Assembly: GCA_008360975.2 (NCBI GenBank)
Contig: CM039210.1
Location: 22,219,007 to 22,283,006 of the forward strand
Reading direction: 5' to 3'
Length of the DNA stretch: 64,000 nucleotides
Source of the DNA: Lichenostomus cassidix
Lineage: Eukaryota; Chordata; Aves; Passeriformes; Meliphagidae
Part shown: piece after piece, positions 51,182-62,624 of the stretch
Numbering within the stretch: the first letter of the stretch is position 1
Layout of the letters: each line of letters opens with the position of its first letter
Notes under the pieces: model-generated
Told to the model about the DNA's origin: nothing
The model's database searches: none
What the model saw: only the letters and a program-made list of their open reading frames with translations
Translations under genes and position numbers: made by a program

Positions 51182-51570
51182 TGATTCGCCCCAATCGAGC
51201 CCAGAGACACTTCAGAGACCAAGTCAGAGAAGTGGGTATTTGCTTTATTCGATGCACCAGGTGTGGGGGAATTGTTTCCACCAAACACACACCTCAATAC
51301 CCTCAAAGACACAGTGTTATAGGTAAAATTCATGAATATTCATTACATTCCCCAGGATAGGAGTGGTTATACAAATTACTTCTCATAAGTCATTAATATT
51401 ATTAGCGATTTCTTGTGCTCAATGGCAAAAGGATTCCTTTTGCCCCCTTTTATCTTGATAAGATTAAGGGAATCCACAAGGCCAGAACTGTTATCAGCCT
51501 TCAGCCCTGGACGGGCGCCGTGCTAGTGGAAGGGGCAAAAGCTCAAAGAAACAAGGATGGTTGAAGTGCA
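51182..51570 (-). repeat. Solo LTR of ERV-G4 family
   Basis: Starts TGATTCGCCCC on the plus strand and follows the ERV-G4 LTR with few differences in the first 200 bases. TG...CA ends at 51182 and 51570. No exact target duplication is seen. It lies ten bases from the end of the old split LTR. Confidence 0.7.
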
Positions 51571-51900
51571 AATAGATTTGGGTTTTCTATTTGACCACTC
51601 CTTTCTCATAGGTACAGATGCAGATAGAATTTGAAGAAGCTGAAAAGCATAAAGTTAAAAAAATACTTAATGAAATAATCTATTTTCTTTGAAGGGGCTC
51701 ATTTTTCCAAGTAACCAATATTTTTTAGGATTGTTTGAATTTTAGCAATGAGAGAGGCACCCCAGCTCCCCCCCCCAGTGGAAAACGTTGAAACCCTTAC
51801 AAGAGGCGGCTCTGACTCAGCATGGGAGGTGCTAGCAGGGACAGCACCCACCCCCATCCATACATAAACTGCCCCCAAGGAGCGTGAAGAAACTGAGTCA
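51571..51900. other. Spacer between LTR and CR1
   Basis: AT-rich then GC-richer sequence. The 5' end of the CR1 may start in the second half, but I cannot place it. Confidence 0.4.
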
Positions 51901-52559
51901 GTAAACTGGGCATGATGCGGCAGTTCACACACAAGGGCACGCAGAGAGGGCGCAGTTACCCTATCGGCTAAAGACGTGAGCTCAGTTGGTTGTCATCACC
52001 CTTTCAGAAGCAGCTCAGCAATGGTATCCACTCACCTGAAAGCCACGTCCTCAGTGCTCGCAAGAAAGGATGTAGCAACTCAGTCAGAGCTCCCATGAAA
52101 ACATGCAGCCATCCAGGTCTCAGGCTGCAGAGAGTGCCACAGCCTGGCAATGGGATCAGGGAGCAGTAGACACAACAGCTGTGTGAGATATGACCAGGTG
52201 GACAATCTGTTCTGCTTGGTGGCAGAGTTGAGAGGAGGTAGAAAGGTTGAAAAGTATCAGGGCCTGAGACAAGGAGGTTGACTGGTGGAGCCACACTCTA
52301 CCCTCTCTGAGGCAAATACACCAGCTGGCCACATCTCACAAGAAGTCAAGAGGCCCCTACCCTTTCTCTACCAGGCACAAGGAGGGGACCTAAGAAACAG
52401 AGAGGAAAGGAACCCAGTTTCTGCTCAGGGCAGGAGGCAAAGCCCCTTCTGACCTGCCCCACCTTCCCAGGTGCCCTTATACAATAGGTATGAGGCTCTG
52501 GAACTTGAGGGCCAGGCACACAGCAATCAGGACAAAGATCTATCCAGGTTGGAGGGGTC

Positions 52560-53103
52560 ACCTAGGGCAGGGCAGCCTACCCCCTGCATCATGACTGCTT
52601 CATTCAAGAAAAAAAGAAGGGTAGTTGTCAATGACTCCCTTCTGAGAGGAACAGAGAGTGGGATATGCTGACTGGACCCAACCCATGGGGAAGTGTGCTG
52701 CCTCCCTGGGGCCTGGGTATAAGACATTACTAAGAAACTCCCCAGCCTGGTATGGTCCTCTGCTTATTATCCTCTACTGGGTTTTCAGCTGGGCAGTGCT
52801 GAAGTCCCAACAAGAAGGCTGTGGACAATCAGAAGAGACCTCAGGGCTCTGGGACAACTGGTTGAGGGATCTGGAGCACAAGCAGTGTTCTCTACCCTGT
52901 CAGTTGAGGGAATGATGGGGGTAGAAACAGGAAAATCATGCAGATGAATAACTGGCTCCAAGCCTGGTGTCACCAGCAGAATTTGGGTTGTTTTTTTTTA
53001 AATCATAGATCTGCCTGCTGGCAACAGATGGGGTCCACCTGTCTCAAAGGGGAAAAAGGATCCTTGCACAAGAGTGAGCAGAGCTCTTTGAGAGAGCTTT
53101 AAA
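52560..53103 (+). pseudogene. CR1 ORF1 esterase-like domain remnant
   Basis: Broken frames encode VVVNDSLLRGTE near 52622, then VFSTLSVEG and LLATDGVHLSQRGK before 53060, matching the block order of the SGNH-type esterase domain of CR1 ORF1. The Gly of the usual GDS-like start is replaced by Asn. Several stops; not functional. Confidence 0.7.
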
Positions 53104-53345
53104 CTAGATTGAAGGAGGAAGGGGATAAAATCATGATCACTAGAGATAAGCCTGGGGATGGCCTGCCACTGTTTGAGGGACAGTGTGTTAGCAAGATCCT
53201 TTGGTTTGCTGTCTCAGTAGAGGTAGGGGATAGAGATCCATATGGCAGCAAGGATATAAGGGTTACCTGCTGTGTTAGAAACCCAGAAGCACCTGTGAAT
53301 GATCATGCAGGAATTAGGGCTTCTCCCTGCCAGAAGGTGGCAGGA

Positions 53346-53840
53346 TCAAAAGCCCAACTGAAGTGCATCTACACCAATGCATGCAGCATGGGCAACAAAC
53401 AGAAGGAACTGGAAGCCACTGTGCATCAGCAAAACTATAACATAGTTGCCATCATGGAGACATGGTGGGATGACTCACAGAACTGGAGTGCTACAATGGA
53501 TGGCTATAAACTCCTCAGAAGGGACAGGCAAAGAAGAAGAGGCGAGGGGGTATCCCTGTATGTTAGTGTTTTGAATGTCTAGAGCTTAATGATGGTGATG
53601 AAAGGGTTGAGTGTTTATGGGTAAGAATCAGGGAGAAGGTTAACAGGGCAGATCCCTTGGTGGGAGTCTATTATAGACCACCCAACCAGGATGAAGGGGC
53701 AGTCAAAATATTCTGTAAGAAGCTGGGAGAAGTCTCACAATCTCTGGCCCTTGTTTTCATGGGGAACTTAAACTTACCACATGTCTGCTGGAAATACAAC
53801 ACAGCAGAGAGGAGACAGTCCAGGAGGTTCCTGGAGTGTG
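53346..53840 (+). pseudogene. CR1 ORF2 endonuclease remnant
   Basis: Encodes LKCIYTNACSMGNKQKELEA, METWWDDSQNW and DGYKLLRRDRQ, then after a frameshift YYRPPNQDE and FMGNLNLPH, the order of the APE-type endonuclease of CR1. The frame is interrupted at 53840 by the solo LTR and resumes at 60144. Confidence 0.85.
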
Positions 53841-54544
53841 TGTGTGGTGGTTTTGATTGGCCCAAAACATCAGCAAGGTATTTTTAACATCTAAGAGAAA
53901 TTTAAACCACTCAGAAGCTGTTGTAGTAGGCCTGAGGAAGTGTCTGAAGGGTGGGGAGTGGCACAAAGATGGCTCCTGTGTGTCCTGAGTGAAAGTTCTG
54001 GAAGTTTTTCATCAAGTCCAGCAGAGCCAATCTCTGATAGCTCTGAAGGTGATGCTGCCAGACAAGTGTGGGCCAATTTAAGACAAATTCAAAACAAGGT
54101 AGGCACACACTTCTTTGTAGTTAGAGGAGGAGGAGGTAAAAATAGGTGAAGGGAGAACAGCATGGAGATACCAAGGTCAGTGAAGAGGGTGGGGGAGGAG
54201 GTGCTCCAGGCGCTGGAGGTGAAAACCCTCCGCTAGCTGTGGTGAAGAATATGGGGGGAGCAGGAGGTTCCCCTGCAGCCCATGGAGTCCACAGGAGTGC
54301 AGAAATCCTCCCACAGCCCACGCCAGAGGAGCAGGTGGATGCCTGGAAGAAGCTGTGATCCAGTTGGAGTCTCATCGAAAGAGTTAAAGCTGCAAAGGCC
54401 TTGCAAGGGAGGGAAAGGCCTTGCTCCTGGGATGGAAGCAGCCTGGCCTCAGCTTGGGAGAGTCTGCACCTTATGGACAAAGAGACTCACGTTGTAGCAG
54501 AATTTGGGCGGGATGTTGCTTGTGAGATTGGACCCATGCCAAAG

Positions 54545-55027
54545 TGATGCCTTAAATGCTGATAAAAATTTGAGACACAGACACACAGTATAGGAAAAGG
54601 GTATTACCTTGGTTTAATAGGATTCCAGGTGCACCATGACGACTTGAGCTCCGACGATATCCCCCCTATACAATTTATGGACCCCCTAGATTAGCATACT
54701 TATCTAAAAGTCTCCAATGAGAAGTCTAACAAATGAAGTAATTGCCCCCTTGTTAAAATTACCTCCCCCCAAAAAGGTTACAGCTTAGTTTACAGAAACA
54801 TGTCTCAGTGATGGGGCTCTGTTCAAGGTTGGTGCCTCATGCTCTTGAGATTGTGGGGATGTTTCGTCTTCCCCAAAGAATTCTGAGCAGGGCAAGGGTA
54901 CAAGGGTTATAAACATGTAGGGTTGAGATACAGGGACTAAAAAGTACAGGAATGGGGAAGGGTAAAAGGATATATAAAAAGAGCGTAAAAGTATAATGTA
55001 AAAGGACAAAAAACCCATCAGGCATCA
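54545..55027 (-). repeat. ERV-G3 3' LTR
   Basis: 483 bases, same ends and inverted repeat as the 5' LTR, preceded on the element strand by an AAAAAAGCAGGAAA tract. Confidence 0.9.
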
Positions 55028-55734
55028 TTTCCTGCTTTTTTGGAGACTAACAAGCTTTTACCTTGTCTAGTCTCTAAGCTACACTACCTATAACATTGGT
55101 TTACACAACTAGCTATGGTAAAAATGATAACTACAATTACAATCATTATAAATGTTTCTTTTATCTAGGCTCAGTCTGGCAACTATGAAGTGAGGGCATG
55201 GAAGATCTGGTCAAATTTTAAGGTGTAATTTTTGAACTCACTTCATGTAGAATTTGAGTTTCTTTCTAAATTTCTTGCTTGTTAGAGATTGCACAATATC
55301 AGTTATTCTTTTCCTTATTACTACTTTTTTTAGATGTTTTAAAAGGTTTTCTGTTTTCTAGTGTGTACTCTCATGTTCTTTCTGTGCTATTTCTCGAAGG
55401 ATCAGGGGTGGGACTACAACTTGGCTTATTAGTGTAACAGGCTACTTACTTTCTGTAATTTTAGCCTTAAATTTAATTAACTTTTGATCACTCTGATCAT
55501 ATTTTGGAGCAAACCCTGTTAAATTTACTTTTTTTTGTGGCACTACTGCAAAAATGCTTTTTCTTGCTATCCTTCTTGCTATTTTGTTAGCAAAGCAATT
55601 TCTTACTTCAGGAGTTGTCTTTTCTTTTTGATGACTTCTGCAATGAAGGACAGCTATTTTTGTAGGCTTCTAGGTGCTCTGCAGGAGTGCAAGGGTTTGT
55701 TTTGCATGCTTGATGTCATTACTTTGAGCAGTCA
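55028..55734 (-). other. ERV-G3 3' interior
   Basis: Degraded interior between the RNase H remnant and the 3' LTR. No integrase or envelope motif is readable. Confidence 0.45.
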
Positions 55735-56194
55735 GCAGGCTACATTCTTCTCAGATAGCTCTGTGGGCATGAACAACATTGAACACATATTTGGAATTAG
55801 TCTATGTGTTTACCTCCTTTCCCTCGCTCAGTTTTAGAGCTCTGGTCAGTGTAATTAGTTCTCAATTTGGCTTTTTTAGAGGCACATTCTTCAGGTCTGG
55901 TCTGCTGGAATAGGTCTCTTCTATTGTTTGCAAACAGTCATGCTCAGGCAGGTCATTAAGTAATGTGGATGATAAAAACATTGCAGGGTTTACAACAAAT
56001 ATTGTTTTTAGGGTGACATTGTGTCCCCCCTTTTTTTCCAGGCCAGAGATTACGGCGTGGGGTACATACACGACAATGTGCTGCCCAAGGGTGAATTTCC
56101 AAGTTTCTTGTATTAAGATGACAGTTGTTGCTACAGCTTTCAGACACTCAGGCCACCCGTGGCTAACATTGTCTAGTTTTGAGAAACAGGCCAC
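55735..56194 (-). pseudogene. ERV-G3 pol connection and RNase H remnant
   Basis: The open part (56194-55862) encodes SHGWPECLKAVA, KFTLGQHIVVYVP, NPAMFLSS and HDCLQTIEETYSSRPDLKNV, which match the connection domain of ERV-G2 closely. A degenerate RNase H follows with a TNSKYVFNVVHAH stretch near 55760, where an Asp has become Asn and stops occur. Confidence 0.75.
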
Positions 56195-56443
56195 AGCTCT
56201 TTGCTGATTTCTAAGGTGCTGTGCCAGTATTTTTAGAGTAACATTCTGCTACTCATATGTAAAAAGTTCGAAGGGCTTTGTTATGTCTGGCAGCTTTAGA
56301 GCTGGAGCAGATATTAAGGAATGTTTTAGTTGTTTAAATTTAGCTTTTGCTTTTTCTTTCTAGTTGGTGGTTTCTTTTTCAGTTGCTTTAAGGGCTTTAT
56401 ATAAGTTTTTTTCTTGTTTTCTCTAGTCTTCTAGTTCTTTTGA

Positions 56444-56961
56444 TATGGTGGTGGGTGATACCACCTCAGGAACTGCTGGGGAGCCAAGTGGTTCCAGTAC
56501 AGCAGGGTTTCACTGGTGGCAAAACATCCCAGTCGAAGTAACACGATAAGTCCCTCCCCAAATTATGTAAATCTCCCTGGCTGTAACCTAACCCCTGACT
56601 CCATCCCTCCCCTCTCCCCATTGGTTGTAGTGTTCCCCCCACCTCCTCTCCCCTGATCCCAGGTGATCCCTATATCTAGGGACACCTGGGGCTTCTCTTT
56701 CTCTTTCACCCTGGAACCCTCTGGTATAAACATCTGGAACATCCAGCTGATTGAGCCTCTGAATTCTTTGTCTCTGGTAACGCATGAGCTATCCAGCTCT
56801 CTGGGTGAGTGAGAATCTGTGCCTTACACCGGCACGGGTGTGAGAAGGGTCTTTCTGTACAGCACCAGAGCAGTGCTGGCTGGAGTGATCTCTCAATAGC
56901 CTTAGAGACACTTTCGGTAAACGCAGAGGCCTGTTTCCACCCCTCCCCCCCCACTGCGTTA
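56444..56961 (+). repeat. Solo LTR of ERV-B1 family inside ERV-G3
   Basis: 518 bases, starting TATGGTGGTGGGTGATACC and ending CCCACTGCGTTA, flanked by the 6-bp duplication TTTTGA (56438-56443 and 56962-56967). It is homologous end to end with the ERV-B1 LTRs. Confidence 0.9.
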
Positions 56962-57105
56962 TTTTGACAGCTGATGTTTAAATATAGTTGGGCTATTTTT
57001 AAACTCTTGGAGAAACTCTGTCTAGGTGAGCTGAGTTTCTCTTTTTGTCTCAGGATTTTCTCACTCAGATGTAAAGAATTCTTGACTACTTTTACTTATA
57101 GAAAT

Positions 57106-57954
57106 CTAGGAAAAGGCATCTTTGAGATTTAAAACTGTGAACTTTCTTAGTTCATTTGTTGGTGTGGTCTGAAAAATGTAGGGGTTTGGCACAACTGAAT
57201 CTATGTCTTCTATGTCTTCTGTGGTTTTGTTAATTGCTTTTAAATTTTGCACTAATTTGTAACTTTTATTATCATCTTTCTTTACTGGCAGAATGGATTT
57301 TTTCAGTTCACATTTTAAAGGTTGAAAAAAAGGCCGTGTTTTACTTATTTTTGTGGCACTGGTTATTTTTACAATACCTTGACTCAGTTTTTCCTCAGCT
57401 TGCTCCAAAGGTGCTTCTAGGACAGCTTTTTCTTTTTTTTGTTTATCTCTTTTAGATCTGGTGTGTTTTGCTACTGGACTAGCAGCCCTTATAGCCTCTT
57501 GGGTTACTATTTTCTTCTTCTTCTCGGTAAGCCCGCTGGCTGCTGTGGTTACAGCTCCCATCTCGGTCTCTTTCTCTCTTTTGGAGCTATCTGCCTTGAA
57601 TTTATCTGGCTGGATTTCAATTGCAGTCATTTTTCTCTCAGCTCTGTTACTGACTGCGCGGCAAAGCGGCTGCTGCCTTTCGCCTCCCCCTTTCCCAGCT
57701 TGGGAGGGGTCAGGTGCGGTAGCACTTCCCTCCCCGCCTGGACTTGCCTCTGTGCCCCCCCTGCTTCTGCCCTCAGTGCAGCGGGTGGGCTGTGATCGAC
57801 TCGCTCTTGCTTTGCTCTTGCTTCTGCTTTCAGTGTGCCCCGGGAAGGGTGGCCGCGGAGGGGGCAATGGCCACTTATCTCCCATTTCTAGCCCTACCGT
57901 GGCAGGGGGGAGGGGAGCCGGCGGTGGCCACCGATCTCCTACCCCCAGTGCCAT
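57106..57954 (-). pseudogene. ERV-G3 gag-pol deletion fusion
   Basis: 282 open codons. The first half is proline-, Arg- and Ser-rich, like the p12/linker part of Gag; the middle is Lys-rich (TRSKRDKQKKEK); the last 75 residues are the start of a reverse transcriptase (SILPVKK, YKLVQNLKAINKTTEDI, VPNPY, FTVLNLKDAFS). Capsid, nucleocapsid and protease are missing between them, so an internal deletion joined the two. The frame stops just after the first catalytic Asp region. It is open, but I infer a by-product of deletion rather than a selected gene. Confidence 0.65.
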
Positions 57955-57999
57955 ATCAGCCCGGGGCAGGGACGGGGGCTGCCGGCAGCAGTGGTGGCG

Positions 58000-59019
58000 G
58001 AGGACAGAGCATAGCTTCCCGCCACCTCCTCCGATCCGGCTGGCTCTTGTAGCGACGAGGGGTAAGATATTCTTTTCCGCAAGGCAGGCAGTATTTTTTA
58101 ATTTGTTTGTACACTTTTTTGATTCAAGAATATAGAAAACAACTCTGCATACTTTAATTCATCAAACTTGGCTTGGACTTGAAACTCTACTAATAGTTTT
58201 GTGAGTAATTGATCTTCTAAAATGCTTAGATTGAGCTATTCTTCTCCCCCCTCTAGTTTTAACACAGGCCACTCCCACAACGACAGCTTAGATAATTTTC
58301 TTATGTACTGGGGGGTGTTCTTTTTCATTAGATCATGCTAGTTTTTTAAAATTAGACTTAGTGGGGAATCTTGTGGGATTTTTGGGTTAGTAGATGACGC
58401 ACTACTCATGTTTTGTTTAAAAACAGAAAAGAAACAGCTGGAAAGAAAGCACTTAGCTTAAAGACTAGCAAGAGAAACGAGCTTGCATTTCTCACGCTTT
58501 AGCAGAGCAAAGAAAACAAGTTTGAAAGACCAGACTTGCAGATTAAACTTGTGGCGACATTCAAACTACTACTTTTCAGTCGTTGAACCTACACCCCAAC
58601 CTGTGGGCTACAGCTCTTTTTGAGCTACGATTTCCCGTGAGCCACTATGCAGCTCTAATGAGCTACTTTGCAGCTCTTGTGAGTAATAACGAAAAGCGTC
58701 TCCTTCTCCTCACAGCCTCCCTGCAGGAGTGGAGTAGGTTGCAATAACCTCTCTTTTATGGCTCTCCCTGGCCACACTCCCACCCTTGGAGATTTCTCCA
58801 GATGCTAGCAATAAAACTATAAAAAACCCTTTTGATTTTACCTTTCTTGTTGTGTTTCTGTGGTAGGTTGTTTCGGAAACTCTCTGGGTTTTTCAATCTC
58901 GGACCGCTGCTTCCCTCTCATATAGTGTTGGCAAGTGGGGGGGGGGGATGCAGCGGGGTGTTTCTCAGCCTAGAATTGAAACTCGGGGTCTCCTCTTCTC
59001 CTGCCTGGCTCGCCAGAAC
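58000..59019 (-). other. ERV-G3 leader
   Basis: Sequence between the 5' LTR and the gag remnant, with the primer site at its start. No gene is supported. Confidence 0.5.
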
Positions 59020-59502
59020 TGATGCCTTAAATGCTGATAAAAATTTGAGACACAGACACGCAGTATAGGAAAAGGGTATTACCTTGGTTTAATAGGATTC
59101 CAGGTGCACCATGACGACTCGAGCTCCGCCGATATCCCCCATATACAATTTATGGACCCCCTAGATTAGCATACTTATCTAAAAGTCTCCAATGAGAAGT
59201 CTAACAAATGAAGTAATTGCCCCCTTGTTAAAATTACCTCCCCCCAAAAAGGTTACAACTTAGTTTACAGAAACATGTCTCAGTGATGGGGCTCTGTTCA
59301 AGGTTGGTGCCTCATGCTCTTGAGATTGTGGGGATGTTTCGTCTTCCCCAAAGAATTCTGAGCAGGGCAAGGGTACAAGGGTTATAAACATGTAGGGTTG
59401 AGATACAGGGACTAAAAAGTACAGGAATGGGGAAGGGTAAAAGGATATATAAAAAGAGTGTAAAAGTATAATGAAAAAGGACAAAAAACCCATCAGGCAT
59501 CA
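59020..59502 (-). repeat. ERV-G3 5' LTR
   Basis: The element strand starts TGATGCCTGATGGG and ends TTTAAGGCATCA, a perfect 8-bp terminal inverted repeat (TGATGCCT). It is followed three bases later by TGGCGAGCCAGGCAGGAG, the likely primer site. Confidence 0.9.
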
Positions 59503-60165
59503 AAAGAAGTTCCCAGAGGACTGTCTCTCATGGGAGGGACCCCGTGGCTAAGTAGAGGACCCCTCTCCCTGATGGAGTGGCCAGAGAACAAACCCCTTAC
59601 CCTGCCCCCTGCCCGTGTTGTTGGTTTGGAAAGAGGGAAGGGGGGTGAGCGGAGAGACTGCTTCTTAAGAGGGAGGGGGTGAGAGCAGAGAAACTGACTG
59701 GAGAGAGAGAGAGATAAGTAGAGATAAAGAATATTTGTAGTAGAAGAATTGTGGTGATGAATAGATTTATGGGCCTGCTCTGTGGACTGAGAAAATACCC
59801 CACACCCTGCCCCCCTACCTGAGCTGTTGGTTGGAAGGTGGAAAGGGGGTGAATAAAAAATGGGTTCGTAAGAGGGAGGGGCGTGAGTGAACAAAATAGT
59901 GTATGAAAAGTTTATTTTTGCCTCTCATTTATCCTCTGACTCGGTTAGGTAATTAAATCACTTTGCAACTTTAAGTTTAGAGCCTGTCTACCCTTTCTTC
60001 CGTGCGTCCTCCTACCAGTGTCCTATCTCACTTAACTCATGAGATTGGTGTGTGCTTTTACAGTTTTTCCTTTCCCCTCTCCTGCACGTCTGCAGCAAGA
60101 GAGAGCTGGAGTGTCAGCGTTTAGTCAGGGTCAAACCCCGACAGTGTGGAAGAGAACTTCCTGAC

Positions 60166-60632
60166 TGTCCTAGGTTGCAATATAGATGTATTTAAGTATT
60201 CTATTACCACCAGCTGTGGGCCGTTAGCTGTTATCACCTGCTAATGACCCACCCCGGATGACAGACAATGGGCCATCAGGGACCCGCCGCATGACTCATG
60301 GATTCATCTCATCCCATTGTGGGATGCTCTGCCCAGGAGGGAGGAGCCAGGTGTTCCCACCTGGATATAACCTGGCCTTGGAACTGCCTGAGCTAGCCCT
60401 GTCTACTGGGTTCCCAGAGGACAAGAGCTACTACTGAGACCTTCAGCTGGAGACCAGACATTCACAGGATCACCGCTTGAACTGAACTACTTCAGTTGGA
60501 CTGCTACTACCACCCTAACAGGGTGTCAGGTTGTATCTGACTTTGTCAGTGCTTTTCCTTGTATTATTTCACTTATTTTTACTTTCAATCTTGACTTGTG
60601 ATCTTCCACTGGTTTGTTTTCAAACCAATACA
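60166..60632 (+). repeat. Solo LTR of ERV-L1 family inside CR1
   Basis: 467 bases, starting TGTCCTAGGTTGCAATATAG and ending AAACCAATACA, flanked by CTGAC (60161-60165 and 60633-60637). It is homologous to the ERV-L1 LTRs and lies only 22 bases after the neighbouring 1.3-kb LTR insertion. Confidence 0.92.
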
Positions 60633-60637
60633 CTGAC

Positions 60638-61225
60638 ACAGCTGCTGAGCCAACTAGGGAAGGTGCCCCACTGGACCTACTGTTTGTGAACAGAGAAGGA
60701 CTGGCGGGAGATGTCATGATTGGAGGCTGTCTTGGGTACAGTGATCATTAAATGATAGAACTTTTGATTCTTGGAGAAGTAAGGAGGGGGATCAGCAGAA
60801 CTGCCACCTTGGACTTACGGAGGGCAGACTTGGGCCTGCTTAGGAGGCTGGTTGACAGAGTGCCTTGGGAGGCAGTCCTGAAGGGCAAAGGGGTCCAGGA
60901 AGGCTGGATGTGCTTTTAAGAAGGAAATCTTAAAGGTGCAGGAACAAGCCATCCCCACATGCCAAAAGATGAGCTGGCGGGGAAGAAGACTGGCTTGTCT
61001 GAACTGGGAGCTTTTGCAGGAACTCATGGGGAAAAAAAGAGAGTTTATGACCTTTGGAAGAAGGGGCAGGAAACATAGGAAGACTACAAGGATGTTGTGA
61101 GGTTATGCAAAGAGAAAAATAGATTGTCCAAAGCCCAGCTTGAACTTAATCTGGATACTGCCATAAAAGACAATAAAAATGTTTCTACAAATACATCAGC
61201 AACAAAAGGAGGGCCAAGGAGAATC
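60638..61225 (+). pseudogene. CR1 ORF2 endonuclease end and linker
   Basis: Continues the CR1 frame: EPTREGAPLDLLFVNREGLA, GDVMIGGCLGYSDH (catalytic His region of the endonuclease), then TATLDLRRADLGLLRRLV and WEAVLKGKGVQE. Stops such as TAA in place of a sense codon after SDH show that it is dead. Confidence 0.85.
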
Positions 61226-61231
61226 TCCATC

Positions 61232-61572
61232 TGTTGCTGTTGAGATGGGCACAACACTCACATAGAGACTCACACAACGGCTCCAAGCAAGAGAAAGAAC
61301 TACCTTTATTACTATGAAATCTTTTTTATACTATTTTTCAATATTCATGCTACATGTTCATTGGTTCCTAACTTACTACATTACAGTATTATTGGTTACC
61401 TATAATAAGCACACATTCTTACAAAATAACAGACTCCCTAGTGCAGCTGCAGCTTCTTCTCTGCTTGTTTTGGCTTCTTGCTTCTGTTGACTCTAAGATT
61501 CTCATGGGTACAAGCTGATTGTGCCAGGCTTGGTGTCTGTGAGCTGAAGCAGGCTAGTTGTCAATTCCCACA
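61232..61572 (-). repeat. Solo LTR inside CR1
   Basis: 341 bases, TG...CA, flanked by the 6-bp duplication TCCATC (61226-61231 and 61573-61578). On the minus strand it starts TGTGGGAATTGACAAC, has AATAAAGG and ends CAACAGCAACA, similar to the short LTRs at 5538 and 17925. Confidence 0.85.
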
Positions 61573-61639
61573 TCCATCCTTTATTGGATATGGGGGGACA
61601 CAGTGACAAAGGCTCAGGAAAAGGCAGAGATACTTAATG

Positions 61640-62612
61640 CCTTCTTTGTCTAAGTCTTAAATAGCAAGACCAGTTGTCCCCAGTGTACACAAAGATGGGG
61701 AACAGAATGAAACCCTCATAATCCAGGTGGAAATGGTTAGTGACCTGCTACACTATTTAGACACCCACAAGTCCATGGGGCCAGATGGGATGCACCCAAA
61801 GATAGAGGGAGCCAGTTGAAGTGTGCGCCAAGCCACTTTCAATCATTTACTGTCACTCCCAGTTAACCGGGGAGGTCCCAGATGACTGGAAGTGAGCAAA
61901 TGTGATGCTCATCTATAAAAAGGGTTGGAAGGAGGATCTGGGGAACTACAGGCCTGTCAGCCTGACTTTGGTGCTGGGGAAGGTTATGGAGCAGATCATC
62001 CTGAGTGCCATCAGGCGGCATGTGCAGAACAATCAGGGAATCAAGCCCAGCCAGCATGCCTTTGCTGAATTTCATAAGAGTCAACAGAATGGTGAAGTTG
62101 ATTGACTAGAGGGAAGGGATACCATTCAGAGGCATCCTGACAGGCTTTAGGAGTGGGCCCATGTGAATCTCATGAAGTTTGACAATGCCAAGTGCAAGGT
62201 CCTGCACCTTAGTACAGACTGGGGGATGAATGAATGGAGAGTAGCCCTGTGGAGAAGGACTTGAGGATACTGGTGGATGAAAAATTGAATATGAGCTGAC
62301 AGTGTGTGCTTGCAGCCCAGAAAGCCAATTGTACCCTGGGCTGCATCAAAACCAGCATTGCCAGCAGGTTGAGGGAGGTGATTCTGCCCCCTCTACTCCA
62401 CTCTTGTGGAGACCATACCTGGGCTATTGCATCCAGCTCTGGGGTCCCCAGCACAAGAAAGGCATGGACCTGTTAGAGTGGGTCCAGAGGAGGGCCATGA
62501 AAATGGTCAGAGGGCTGGAGCACCTCTCCTATGAGGAAAGACTGAGAGTTTGGGTTGTTCTGCCTGGAGAAGAGAAGGCTCCAGGAAGACCTTATTGGGA
62601 TATTTCTATATA
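61640..62612 (+). pseudogene. CR1 ORF2 reverse transcriptase remnant
   Basis: Encodes SMGPDGMHP near 61772, VPDDW, then YKKGWKEDLGNYRPVSLTLV and HAFAEFHKSQ near 62060, the fingers and palm of the CR1 reverse transcriptase. The sequence then jumps near 62105-62170 past the catalytic core to the 3' part (HLGYCIQLWG-like frame), so there is an internal deletion. It ends about 62612, where a minus-strand CR1 begins. Confidence 0.8.
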
Positions 62613-62624
62613 CAAAGGGGACAA

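Larger units (their letters stand above)
54545..59502 (-). mobile_element. ERV-G3, defective gamma-like provirus
   Basis: 4,958 bp, minus strand, LTRs 59020-59502 and 54545-55027 (483 bases each), flanked by the 4-bp duplication AAAG (54541-54544 and 59503-59506). The interior keeps a proline-rich gag part joined to reverse transcriptase, a connection/RNase H fragment and little else. It is itself split by a solo ERV-B1-type LTR at 56444-56961. The LTRs differ at only about eight sites. Confidence 0.9.
53841..60143 (+). mobile_element. Solo ERVL-type LTR (1.3 kb) split by ERV-G3
   Basis: Starts TGTGGTGGTTTTGATTGG and ends GGTCAAACCCCGACA, flanked by GTGTG (53836-53840 and 60144-60148). Without ERV-G3 and one AAAG it is 1,341 bases. 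The end and the purine-rich middle resemble a long abundant avian ERVL LTR that I know from memory. The left flank lies in a GT run, so its exact start could shift by two bases. Confidence 0.7.
51900..62612 (+). mobile_element. CR1 LINE, near full length, multiply interrupted
   Basis: Plus-strand CR1 pieces 51900-53840, 60144-60165, 60633-61231 and 61573-62612. They carry in order ORF1 with an esterase-like domain, the ORF2 endonuclease, and the ORF2 reverse transcriptase, all with stops and frameshifts. Sequence is continuous across each inserted LTR once the target duplications are removed. Left limit is approximate. The right end is cut by a minus-strand CR1. Confidence 0.8.

Noticed and set aside
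57461..58135. 224-codon plus-strand open frame, Leu/Ser/Gly-rich
   Set aside because: Antisense of the proline/Arg-rich ERV-G3 gag part; composition mirrors that strand.
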